Source of the DNA: Hordeum vulgare subsp. vulgare
Lineage: Eukaryota; Streptophyta; Magnoliopsida; Poales; Poaceae
Assembly: GCF_904849725.1 (NCBI RefSeq)
Contig: NC_058524.1
Location: 350,297,823 to 350,361,822 of the forward strand
DNA: 64,000 bases
Direction: 5' to 3'
Positions 32,204 to 42,526 of this stretch are shown piece after piece (positions within the stretch are counted from its first letter, which is position 1; every line of letters begins with the position of its first letter). The position numbers and the translations under genes were made by a program. The notes under the pieces were generated by a model. That model did no database searches, had not been told where the DNA came from, and saw only the letters and a list, made by a program, of their open reading frames with translations.

Positions 32204-32517
32204 AATTCGGTGTCACCAACTTCCATATTTCGGACCCACCGAGTTTGACCTTAGACAGGAAACCTAGCCATTCCCACCAAATCGGTGCAACCGAATCCAT
32301 ATCGGTGCTACCGAGTTTGGGTGACCGACTTTTGGGTGCCTCGGTACACAAAATCAGAATTTCTGAGTTTGATTATTGGTGTTACCGAGTTTGGCCATCT
32401 GAACATTAGCCATATTTTCGGTGCCACCGAGTTTCATATATCGGTCTCACCGAGATTCAAAAGTTGCTACCTTTGTGCTAATCGGTACCACCGAGTTTTT
32501 CACTTTGGTGTCACCGA
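32204..32517. repeat. Array of TCGGTGCCACCGA-type palindromes
   Basis: Copies at about 32282, 32302, 32376, 32418, 32441, 32482 and 32505, plus two more degenerate copies from 32204. The shared core is CGGTNNNACCG with a variable centre (GCT, GCC, CTC, ACC). Pairs are spaced 20-23 bases. The last copy is about 43 bases before the TATA-like CTATATGT at 32560. Confidence 0.88.
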
Positions 32518-33369
32518 GTTTGCCACTTTGTGTGTAATGGTTGGATTTTGCGTGCTGCCTATATGTACCCCTTCACCCACCTCTCATTCCTGGGAGAAGC
32601 ACTCATAATACACACTTCATTGCCAAATCCATTTTCTGAGAGAGAACCACCTACTCATGTGTTGAGACCAAGATATTCCAATCCAATCATTTGAAACTTG
32701 ATCTCTAGCCTCCCCAAACAGCTTTCCACCAAATCAATCTCTCCTACCCATGCATATTCTGTGATAGAGTGATTTTGTGTTGAGGAGACTATCTTTAGAA
32801 GCACAAGAGCAAGGAGTTCATTGATCTACCACATCTATTACCTTTTGAAGGCTGGTGCCTCCTAGATTGGTTAGGTGTCGCTTGGCAGCCTCCTACTTCG
32901 GGTTGTGGAGTTGAACCAAGATGTTTGTATGTGCAAGGAGATCGCCTACTTCGTGAAGATCTACCGTGAGTAAGGCTAGTACTCCATGGACATAAGCCGT
33001 GGTGGAATAGACAAGGCCTCTCCTTTGTCGACCCTCCGTGGGTGGAGCCCTCCGTGGACTCTCACAACCATTACCCTTCGTGTGTTTAGATCTCCATTAA
33101 CATGGACGAATGATAGCACCACTATCGGAACCATGCCTAAAATTCGTTGTGTCCACCTCTTGGCGTTTGATCTTGTAAACTCTACTCCTTTACATGTGTA
33201 AAGTCTTTACTTTTCTACTGCCATGTATGTTGACTAGCATGTGTAAGGTGTACTAGACTTGTTAGAACCGCTAGATTTCTGCCTTCTGTGAAATTGGGTT
33301 AGGCTAGGAATTTTATCTTGAAAAGTAGTCTATTCACCCCCTCTAGACACATCTTCTATCGATCCCTCA

Positions 33370-35289
33370 ACCTCCACCCTGAAAGCTGCAACCAGCTAAT
33401 CCAAAAGCTGCAGCCGTCGTCTAATTTTGTTACTACCGATGATGGACTTTGCTACATCCGTCACGACAGAGCTGCGACCTACTACAGTGATGCCTTTTTT
33501 TGTTGCAACTATCCCCTCGGATTTGCTACAACCAAAGAGGTATTTTTCTACATGCATCATGGCGGAGCTGGGACCGATGACGAGGGCCGCGATTGACGAC
33601 GAGGGGCGGCGACCAGGGATGACCGATGGTGAGATAAGATGAGGAGGCTAGGTGTGGGGTGCAGTGCGTGTAGGGGCGGCGTCCACCTTTTTCTCTCTTT
33701 CTTCCGTGTGGGAGGTTTAAGATAGGATGTGGAAGAGGAGGGGGATATCTGACGGCTATGCGCATGCAAATCAAACGGATCCAGGCTGACTGGCCGAAGT
33801 ATTGGGCCAGCGTGCTCGCGCAGAGCGTTGCCCATATCAAAATTCATCATCAGATAACATGCATGGAAGTCGTGACGGAAAAAACAAAATTGGTAGTCCA
33901 AAATGCATTAAAACTAGCATTTTTGGAGCATCGATATTTTTCCATGACTTCCACTAATGTCATTTCGTGCTGAAATTTTGCAAGCATACAAAACATTTGT
34001 TAAAGTTTACCACAAAAAATCAGAGTGTTTTAAATATTTGTACTATTTTTTTTCTCGATTTTGGTGTTCATGTGGGAGCATTTGATCTCGGGAGCACAAA
34101 CTCAATGTCCCTAGTGAACGCTATTTTTCTAAAAAAATAATTGTGATATAGTAGATTTAGCTGTAAATTGTGTGTAATGCCTCTCGGGCCTAAGTGAATT
34201 TATTTATACGCTTATTCATCGTAAAGAAGTACTATATACATTTATAGGTAAATGACCACGTTGCACAGAAAACGATTCACAACTAACACATATGCAATTC
34301 AACCACTATATACTTGATGTTGCATACATTCTATATAGTAGTACCTAAGAGATGACCCCTACTATTTTAATTTATCTTAACATGTAATCCCTTCGCATTA
34401 TCAATTCAGCCAAATCAACACCTCTTTACATGCATGTTGTCGCGTCATGCTACATTTAGTTTCGAGCCGTGAACATTGATCAAACCCTTTTTAAAATTTA
34501 GCATTCCACAACAGCAAATTAATCTGTTCCAATTTTTTAGAAGAATAATGATTTTTTACCCTTTATCATTTTGTTTCTGAGGCGTTGTGTCTCTTCTGGC
34601 TATTCTACTTGTGGCCTCATTGATCGTATGATAGTTCACTTCATCTTCCATCAATAAATCTTCACAACAACCTTCATGATTCTTATACTCTTCTATTTAT
34701 CTGTATAGAGAGGAGGAAGAGATCTGTGCATTGATGCCGGCCAGGATGCACATGATCGCCGCTAGCAAGGGATACTCCCCGCCGAAGTCAATAGGCCCTA
34801 GTGTCTAATCAACCTTTCGGCGAACGATGCATGCCATTGTCGGCATTGTCCTTCGACATCACATGCATCAAAGGTGGGGGCACTACTTCCTATCTAGCGA
34901 CTTAGATCTGAACGGTTTTGTAGTTGGCTTGCTTGGAAGTTTAGGTTCCGAGTCAGGATAACTGCTAAAGATGCGGGCGTCGTCCCCAAGGTGTAGTTTT
35001 ACAATGCTAATGGAGGCCCATGTTGATGCAAGTATTGTCAAGTTTGCTGCATCCCAGTTGCAGTAGAGTGCCACCAAGTAGGAGCACGAAGACGAGGAGA
35101 TGAGGCAGCTCTTGTTGTTTATTAATGTTTTGAAGAGAAACCATAGAACAAATTTTCTACGACAAATATATTAATAAAAGGCACATATATAGAGAGAAAA
35201 CGAAAAAATAGTCTATCAGTCCATTTGTACATTCATACAATGCCAACTCTAGGAAAATTCATGATTAAAGTGATAGGCTATAAGTGTTG
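33370..35289. other. Unassigned stretch, about 1.9 kb
   Basis: I recognise no gene or named repeat. The first 470 bp are GC-rich and repeat TTGCTACAWCCG-like phrases (33465-33545). From about 33840 it becomes AT-rich; GGGAGCATTTGATCTCGGGAGC near 34075 looks like the inner part of a DNA transposon, but no terminal inverted repeats were found. A 64-codon minus-strand frame (34883-35077) has gene-like codons but no recognisable domain. Confidence 0.5.
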
Positions 35290-36331
35290 TTCAATCTAGC
35301 TAAGCAATAGATTTTTGAACTTGTTCTTGATTCTGTGTTGAAATAGCAACAAGCCGACTTTAACACGGACCTCCAGGAGTTGATTGATGGGTTGATAACT
35401 CTAAAAATCTTACTATTCTTTGCATCCAAATATGCCAACACCCCATAATTATGATTTCATTTGCAATTCCATTGGGAAGTGTTTGTATGGCCATATTGAT
35501 CTCATCAAAGACTGAAATTACTCTATTCTTGAGTCCCCAAATGGAACCTCATTAGTTTAAAGCAAATGGGTAGTCCCAAAAGAGATGAAGGAATGTTTCT
35601 TCTATGATTTCATGGCACATTTCGCAATTGTATGAAGGTAGGTTTAAGGATTTACTATGAAGAATATTTCTTGTGCTCGCTATGCCATGAAGGATGAGCG
35701 AGAAAAAAAATCTTATATCTGAGAATAACTGAACTCTTCCATAGTGCTTTGAATAGTTGGTCTGCCATTGCTCAACTGTTAATCTCTTGTATAGTTTCAT
35801 AGAAGAAAAATTAAATCCTCCCGAGGGATACATCCATTAACCATACTGTTGGAGAACTATATGTTTTGGGTAATTTGTTGTAGCTCCAGAAGCTGCTGAA
35901 AGGCTTGCACAAAGAGTGGTGTATGAAAGTGTTGTCTAATCTCAGAGATTTGACAGAAATCTAGGATCGAAATGTGCTCTTTGGAGAAAAAGGAGACAAG
36001 CTCGGGGTATTTGTTTATGAGATTGCCTTGTCCCGAATCATCTTGCCATAGGAGAATAGTGGTTCCCTATCCAATGACTCCTTATGACATTGTTTTAAAA
36101 TCTAGCAATACTTTTCCACCTGAAAGATCCTCTAGGTTTTGGGACCACCGGTCCATCAGAGTAGTATGTGTTCCAAATGAGCTTAGCCCAAGGAAGATCC
36201 TCAGTGTTAAAGAAGTTGTGAAGATATTTCATGAGTAAACATTTGTTGTGTGATGCCAAGTTTAGAACAACCAAACATCTCCTATCTTTTGGCAGGCATA
36301 CTTTGTCCCAAGAAATGAGTGTAGTGCCTCA
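35290..36331 (-). pseudogene. LINE (non-LTR retrotransposon) ORF2 C-terminus
   Basis: Read on the minus strand from 36331 it begins 'SWDKVCLPKDRRCLVVLNL', the conserved segment after the reverse-transcriptase domain of plant LINEs, followed by 'GSFRWKSIARF'. A zinc-binding reverse transcriptase (zf-RVT) module lies at about 35560-35710 with 'LHGIASTRNIL', 'CEMCHEIIEETFLHLFWD', and then a 'GCWHIWMQR' tail near 35420. Stops and shifts interrupt it. The 5' side is cut by the LTR at 36332; the 3' end is not sharply defined and no poly(A) was identified. Confidence 0.8.
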
Positions 36332-37160
36332 TGTCGTTTTTCCGGGGAAACGAACACCTATGGGACCGCAAGGATCCCTTTATGGTTCGGCGGGGACAGA
36401 GGATTGCACCAAGAGCAGAACCAACGACCAGTGCGAGGGGAGTTTTTACCCAAGTTCAGGCCGCTGAGAAGCGTAAAACCCTACTCCTGCTTTAGGTGTA
36501 TTATGTGTGTTCTACGGCTCTAGATACATGAGCGCTATGTAGTACACAACAGCTACGCAGAGAGAGTCTAAAACCCTTGAGTATGAAAGTCTAAAACTCC
36601 GATCCTTTGTAGCTACACCTTGGGCCAGCTTTTATATGTCAAAGCGGTCACCAACAGTGGCGAAATGTGCACACACGGGGTGCACAGTTTACAGTTTTTA
36701 CTGACATCTTAAGACAAACGCAGTAAGCAGGGCACACACGGGGTGCACAACTTACCGTGTTTATTGGCGTCTTAAGACAGACGCATTGAATGCTCTGTTA
36801 GGCGTCCCTGACCCTTTGTGACATGGGATAGGGAAGCGTCCCATCGACACTGCTCGATCCCCACCATTGTTCGACACGTATCCACGAGGATCGATAGCTG
36901 GTCGTTGCGCTGGAGCGGTGGCAGGTTGGTGGGATCTTGCCAGGTGCACGTCTTGCCGGTTTTCCGCTGGCTACCCTGACAAGGATCTTGCCGGGATCCG
37001 AGTCTTCAGTCTTCGGTCTTATGGTTGTGGGCTTGAACATCTTCTTGACATCTTAGTATCTGCCTTCAGCTGTCCCCCGACAGGCCTTGCCACGGTTGTG
37101 GCTACAACTGCCCATGCACAAGTAAGGGGTACTAAAGGCCCAAAGTTCAGTACACCGACA
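36332..37160 (+). repeat. LTR of element E
   Basis: TGTCGTTTTTCCGGGG to GTACACCGACA, with TGTCG/CGACA as inverted ends. It holds a two-copy tandem repeat of about 62 bp (36669-36790, each copy containing CACACACGGGGTGCAC and CTTAAGACA) and a TATA-like TTTATATG at about 36631. Confidence 0.65.
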
Positions 37161-37298
37161 GGAGCCCCCGGTCCTAGGCCATACATGGATGCGAGGCGTT
37201 GTTGGGCTAGGCCCAAACAGTGAACGGGCACACATGGCAGGAGTCTGCGGTTGCAATCATTTCAGTTACTTCACCCCTTCCCCCACGACACACATTGA

Positions 37299-38243
37299 AT
37301 GAGCGACATGGGAGACGTGCGCGGAGCGGCTGAAATGACTGCCTGCATGCACATGCGTTTTCTGGCTAGCCAAGAGGCGGCCCCGCATTCTCCCCATAAA
37401 GAGGAAACTGCAGAGGCGCTTACCTATTACCTCGTGCCCCTTTCCAATCTTGGAACCACCGTCGTCTTCTTCCTCAAGCGCGAGATAGAGCCTCCCTATC
37501 CATCCACTGCTTCCAATCCCTCGCCATCTTCGGCCTCTGCTCCCATCGTCGCCGTGCCGCCAAAGGAAAGCAAGGGCAAGGAGGGGAAGGGTGTCGTCAC
37601 GGAAAACGAGCTGGTGAAGACGCGGAAGAAGCTTGCTGTCTTCCCCCCACGGATTGATGCGACAACTCTGAGGGATCGGTATCTGTTCATGTGGGCGAGG
37701 GGGACGAAGGTGCACCCCGCTACCCGCGTGAATCCAGGTTCTGCCGGTGGTGGTCCGGACAAATACCTTTTCTTTGCTGACTATTTTTACTGTGGTCATT
37801 GTCCCCCTTTCTCCGATTTCTTTGTCGACGTCATGTACACATACGACTTCCAACTCTTGGATTTTACGCCGAATGCGGTAACATGCATGTCAGTCTTCAC
37901 CCACCTTTGGGAGAATTTTGCCGGAGTCACCCCCAACACAGCCCTCTTCTGCCATTACTTCCTTCACCCCATCCAAATGGGAGATGCCCTTTCTGGTTCT
38001 ATCACCCGGATCCCAAGGGCATGGAACAAGGAGATATACCGAGACGGGGTCTTCTGCGAGAAGTGGGAAGAATGGCGAGGAAAGTGGTGCTGGATTCGGG
38101 AGGAGGAACCCCAACCTTTCTGCTTGCCCCGGACAACCAAGATGATGCGCGACAATGACTGGAGCGCTTTCGATCCTCAAATGAGAAGCTCACAACCGCA
38201 ATTACCAGAATCACGCTCCTCAAGGGTGACGGGCTCACGATAG
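37299..38243 (+). CDS. Putative gypsy-type transposon protein (Transposase_28-like)
   Basis: An open frame of 314 codons from ATG 37299, 138 bases after the LTR end. Residues about 120-285 resemble the PF04195 'putative gypsy type transposon' family: 'LRDRYLFMWARGTKVHP', 'YLFFADYFYCGHCPPFSDFF', 'LLDFTPNAVTCMSVFTHLWE' and 'KWCWIREEEPQPFCLP'. Despite the family name these proteins have no demonstrated transposase activity; they occur inside retrotransposons. The N-terminal 110 residues are Ser/Pro/Lys-rich and variable. The frame ends TAG, but related sequence goes on in another frame from about 38170 ('LRRRIAPLQNKGR'), so the C-terminus is lost by frameshift. Confidence 0.7.
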   Translation: MSDMGDVRGAAEMTACMHMRFLASQEAAPHSPHKEETAEALTYYLVPLSNLGTTVVFFLKREIEPPYPSTASNPSPSSASAPIVAVPPKESKGKEGKGVVTENELVKTRKKLAVFPPRIDATTLRDRYLFMWARGTKVHPATRVNPGSAGGGPDKYLFFADYFYCGHCPPFSDFFVDVMYTYDFQLLDFTPNAVTCMSVFTHLWENFAGVTPNTALFCHYFLHPIQMGDALSGSITRIPRAWNKEIYRDGVFCEKWEEWRGKWCWIREEEPQPFCLPRTTKMMRDNDWSAFDPQMRSSQPQLPESRSSRVTGSR

Positions 38244-40968
38244 AGATGGTGGGCGCCGATTTCCTTCGCCGACGCATTGCCCCTCTACAGAACAAAGGGA
38301 GGCCAGCTCGAGAATTCAAGAATGCGGCAGATATCATGAGGCTGCGCCCTGGGCTGAACAGCAACCTGAAGGTCGTGCAACACACAACCCTCTGCCACAA
38401 GTTGTTCAGGACTGATGGGAAATTCAAGCTGCCGGGAGGAATAGTTCCCTTGTGCAACAACAATGCCATGAGCTCAATCGTCGAAATGATGCCGATGTGT
38501 AACACCCATGGCCTCGACAACACTTGGGATGAGCCACCCGCAGAGCAGGTACACTAGTTCTTTGACAACTTGTGGGAGAAAGCCTTCCGGGAAGAAACGA
38601 ACCTCATCTGCCCCACCACTGAGGAAGAAGTGGCGTACATCGCGAGGAGGGTCGAGAAGGTGACTCTTGCCGCGGAGCCTGGCAGCATTGGCTTCATGGG
38701 AGGAGAATCTAGTGAAGAGTAAACGGTGTCAGAGGGAACACCTGCCAGACAGGAGGAGGTTGCCGGGGAGCATAGTGGCGCAGCTGCGGGGGTCCTTCTA
38801 CCGAAGACACAACCGAGGAGGAGCTGCACGAGGAGCCCCCAGCTCCGAAGAAGAAGTGTGTTCTCCGGAAAGCCACCTCTGGTGTCCTGGTCCAGCAACC
38901 TTCCGCTCAGCCAAGCGTCCCAGAGCTACCCCTCCACCTCCTCACATGGATACCATGGCGGAAGTTGACCTCGACCTCTCTTCCTTCAGCTCGGAAGAAC
39001 AAGAGTAAGAGCCCTGTCGCGTCTTTTAACTTACGAGTCTCCGGTTTTGATTAGTTTGCTTATCTTGCTTCGGTTTGTCTCCGCAGGGATAGGAAACATT
39101 GGTGCAGAGGATGGCGAAGAAGGCAAAGACCTCGACGAGCAATGAGCCCTCGGCGAGCACCACAGGTGCGCCAGAGGCAACTTCCATCAGCCCGGTGCTC
39201 TGCCCATGACGAAGTCCTCAACGCAGCCCCAAGTGTGGGTCCACTACTCATTTACCACTACTGAGTGTTGGGGGTGCCTCTCTTCTCCACTGACATCGCC
39301 GGAATTGTAGGAGAAGATCGGAGACAAGGAGAGCCATCAGAGGCTGCCCCTGACGTGCCACCTCCATCAACCGTGCTGCCTAGAGACGGATCTTCGGCAA
39401 GGGCTTCCGCCAGCGAACCCATCCTTATTGAGGATGATCCGACAAGCGTAGGGCCGACATTCCTACATCGGCAACCGATGTTGCTGGGAAAGGAGCAGCA
39501 GCCTCTCAACAGCTTGGCTTAGGTAACCCGTTTGCCCCAAAGTACTTGTTATTATGTCTCTATGTCTTTTTTGTCTTCTGGAACTTCTATCCTGGTCTCA
39601 CCTTGCTCCCCTTCTTTTGGTTTTCAGATCCCCCTCTCATGGAACACATGGATGTCGATGCTGTCATCGAGGAGATCGCTAGGGATGGTGCCGCCGAGGC
39701 CAATAGTGTTGCCGCTGATGAGGCCGCCAAGGATGTATGGGAGGAGGCCTCCAAGGGGTCCGCGAAGAGGGCAGACAAGGATGTACGGGAGGAGGCCGCC
39801 AAGGGGTCCGCGAAGAGGGCCGAGAAGGAGTCCAGTGACCGTACTAACAACATTCCTGTCGCAGGAGCGCCATGCGCTACGCCAGCCACAAAGCCCTGAG
39901 TTGCTGGTGGGGCGGATGCTGAGGATCCTCCGTAAAAATCCGAAGCCCCCTCTCCCAGCATTTACCTCAAAGCTGGCAAGAATATGTTCATCAACATGCC
40001 AGGAGCGACAAGTTCTAGGGCGCCCATCAAAGGAGAAACCTTTGACGATGAGATCACTACTAATGCATGGCTCAAGATCATTGGCGAACCAACAGCTGGC
40101 GGCAGCAAATCCAAGGAAGAACAGCTACTCCAAGCCATGATCAAGAACTTCAATCATCTCTAGGCACTCCAGTATGCCGAGAAAGAGAACTTGGACTCTA
40201 GGGCAGCAGTCGTGGAAGCAGCGGAGGCGGATTTCCAGAAGCGGGTCGAGGAAGCACAAGCCTGGTTCGCCGAAGCCTTCCAAGATCTAAAATCTGGTCG
40301 GGAACAGCTAAATGAAGACCGGAAGGAGCTCCTCTTGAAGCATCTGACATTAGGCGCAACAGGAGGCCTCACAACTGGCTGCGGCAGAGGAAGCCCGCCT
40401 AACGCAGCTCTGCGTCGGACTTGATGCTCAAGAAGAGGATCTTGCCGCTCGCGAGAAGGCGCTCACCGACAAGCTTCGCATCAAGGAGGAAGAAATCCAA
40501 AGACTTGTCGCGCAATGGATTGAAGAGCTGGAGCAAAACCATAAGGAGATCCTTGCGGCTCAGGCTACTGATCATGCTGGCAAGCTGAACAAAGCCGTTG
40601 ATGCCACCAAGAACGAGTTTGCTGACAAGGTGAAGAGGCTAGATATGGATCTTGAAGGTTAGGCAAGGAGATCTCGACGCTCACGGCCGAAAGAGAGATG
40701 ACTCTCATTAGCTTGGTGGAGATGCAAACCGCGGTATCTGACAAGACCACGCAACTCAACTTAGGCAATACCTCCATTGCCGATCTGTAGCTGAAGCTGA
40801 CCACACTAGAAGAGGCCCTCAAGAATGGCAAGGCTCGTGAAAGGGCCTTGACCAAAGATCTCCATGATGAGAAGGCCCTGCTCGAGAGTGCCTCCGGTGC
40901 TCATGATGACTATGTGGTAGGCATGAAGATCTGGACTGAATGCCTTGCCGATATCGCGGGAAGGCTCA
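38165..40968 (+). pseudogene. Decayed continuation of the element E ORF (coiled-coil region)
   Basis: Coding-like pieces run in changing frames: 38246-38557 and on to about 38720, 39625-39899, 40170-40424 and 40440-40960. They are rich in Glu, Lys, Ala and Leu with heptad-like spacing. A 48-nt tandem repeat (39732-39779, 39780-39827) codes EEASKGSAKRADKDVR-type units. The end 'KIWTECLADIAGRL' is cut at 40968. The role in the retrotransposon is unknown. Confidence 0.6.
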
Positions 40969-41095
40969 TGATGACCCACAAGTATAGGGGATCTATCGTA
41001 GTCCTTTCGATAAGTAAGAGTGTCGAACCCAACGAGGAGCAGAAGGATCTGACAAGTGGTTTCCAACAAGGTAAAATCTGCAAGCACTCAAAAAT
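40969..41095 (-). repeat. Fragment of a Sabrina-like LTR end
   Basis: About 126 bp matching the minus-strand LTR end at 484-610 (TGATGACCCACAAGTATAGG, TTTCGATAAGTAAGAGTGTCG, GAACCCAACGAGGAGCAGAAGG). Both sides are cut: by element E on the left and a copia gag on the right. Confidence 0.85.
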
Positions 41096-41308
41096 CACAT
41101 TAGAAGCTTGAGCATTGAGATCAGAATTTTTCTCATCCTCTGAAGATATATTTTGAGAATCCTTTGGAGGAGAAAAACCCATATCTACAATTTGCTCCAA
41201 ATTTGGGTCCATGGCCCTAAAGTGATTAAGCATGTGAATTACCCAAACATCAAAATTTGTGCCATCAAAACTAAGAGTGTCAGAGAATCCTAAACCCCTA
41301 GTTGACAT
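41096..41308 (-). pseudogene. Copia gag N-terminus, truncated
   Basis: ATG at 41308-41306, reading left for 71 codons: 'LSFDGTNFDVWVIHMLNHF' and 'IVDMGFSPPKD', typical of copia gag openings (UBN2/DUF4219-like). It stops where the Sabrina-like scrap begins at 41095. Confidence 0.8.
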
Positions 41309-41349
41309 CCTTACTCTCTAGGTGGTTAAACCTAATAAAGAGAGACCTA

Positions 41350-41361
41350 GCTCTGATACCA
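41350..41361 (-). other. Primer binding site, initiator-Met type
   Basis: Minus-strand TGGTATCAGAGC is a perfect match to the copia PBS, two bases from the LTR end at 41364. Confidence 0.9.
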
Positions 41362-41363
41362 AT

Positions 41364-42526
41364 TGAAAGGACGTGGATGTCGCCTAGAGGGGGGGTGAAT
41401 AGGCGCTTTAAAATAATTACGGTTTAGGCTTGAACAAATGCGGAACAAAACTAACGTTTTATTTGTCAAGCACAAAACCTAAAACAACTAGGCTCACCTA
41501 TGTGCACCAACAACTTATGCTAAGCAAGATAAACAACTAAGTGATAGCAAGATATATGACAAGAAACAATATGGCTATCACAAAGTAAAGTGCATAAGTA
41601 AAGGGTTAGTGTAAGAGATAACCGAGGCACGCGGAGACGACGATGTATGACGAAGTTCACACCCTTGCAGATGCTAATCTCCGTTTGGAGTGGTGTGGAG
41701 GCACAATGCTCCCCAAGATGCCACTAAGGCCACAGTAATCTCCTCACGCCTTCGCATAATGCAAGATGCCATGAGTCCACTAAGGGACCCTTGAGGGCGG
41801 TCACCGAACCCGTACAAACAAGGCTGGGGAAATCTCCACAACTCAATTGGAGGCTCCCAATAACACCAAGAAGCTTCACCAAAATGGCATATGGCTTCGA
41901 GGTGACCACAAATGCTTGGGGCAATCTCCACAACTTAATTGGAGACCCCGACACTTGCTCGGAGCTTTACACCACAATGATTGAGCTCCGAGGCACCACC
42001 AAGCTTCTAGGGGTACCAAGTACCCAAGGGTAATAAGCTTATGAACTTCTCACTTCCACGTATCACCATGGAGAACTCAAACCGATGCAACTAATGCAAT
42101 GACAAGAACACATGAAGTGGTCAAGTCCATCACACTCAAATCCCTCCACAACAACAAAAGCTATGGACAAATATGAGAGGAAGAACAAGGAGCTCACAAA
42201 GAACTCCAAGATCAAGATCCAGGGGGTTCCCCTCACATACAGGAGAAAGTGATTGGTGGAGATGTGTATCTAGATCTCCTCTCTCTTTCCCCTCAAGAAC
42301 TAGCAAGAATCACTGAAGGGATTGAGAGTTAGCAAGCTCTAACAAGGTCAACAATGGGGGAAGAACACGAGCTCAACGGATAGATAAGGTCCAATGGGGA
42401 AGAAGACCTCCTTTATATAGTGGGGGAACGAATCCAATCGTTACCCCCACTCACAGCCCGACTAGAGCGGTACTACCATTGCTCAGAGCGGTACTATCGC
42501 CCCGAGGATCTCCGAGGGAGCGGTAC
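41364..42526 (-). repeat. Sirevirus-like copia 5' LTR, cut by the next copia
   Basis: The LTR end (TGAAAGGACGTGGATGTCGCC in the given orientation) and the whole stretch are the reverse complement of the 3' half of the solo LTR at 15781-18246. A TATA box (minus strand CTATATAAA, 42412-42420) and the start of the palindrome array (AGCGGTACTAC at 42466-42526) are in the same relative places. It ends inside the array, where the LTR at 42527 is inserted. Confidence 0.9.

Larger units (their letters stand above)
28626..33369 (+). mobile_element. 3' part of a Sirevirus-like copia (pol end, PPT array, 3' LTR)
   Basis: The piece starts mid reverse transcriptase, where the BARE-like LTR cut it, and runs through RNase H, 1.5 kb of purine-tract-rich non-coding sequence and the 3' LTR (31011-33369). 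The next bases, ACCTC (33370-33374), would be the target duplication. No extra 3' ORF is present here, unlike the copia at 42527-53640. Confidence 0.85.
31011..33369 (+). repeat. Sirevirus-like copia 3' LTR with nested Cassandra-like element
   Basis: It begins TGAAAGCACAGATGCTCCC directly after the PPT and ends near GATCCCTCA (33369), just after 'CTATTCACCCCCTCTAGAC'. Minus the 838-bp insertion (833 + duplication) it is about 1521 bp. It holds a palindrome array (32204-32517), then a TATA-like sequence near 32560. The exact right end is inferred. Confidence 0.8.
36332..40968 (+). mobile_element. Gypsy-like element with 'gypsy-type transposase' ORF (element E), 3' part missing
   Basis: It starts with an LTR (36332-37160; TGTCG...CGACA), then a coding region with two blocks: a PF04195-like ORF (37299-38243) and decayed coiled-coil sequence to 40968. 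Neither pol nor a 3' LTR is present; the element ends where a Sabrina-like LTR scrap begins. Similar coding blocks occur in non-autonomous Triticeae/grass gypsy elements of the Grande/Sukkula type (from memory, not confirmed). Confidence 0.65.

Noticed and set aside
34883..35077. Small gene on the minus strand (64 codons)
   Set aside because: Reads plausibly but no recognisable domain or promoter; kept only as a note in the unassigned stretch.
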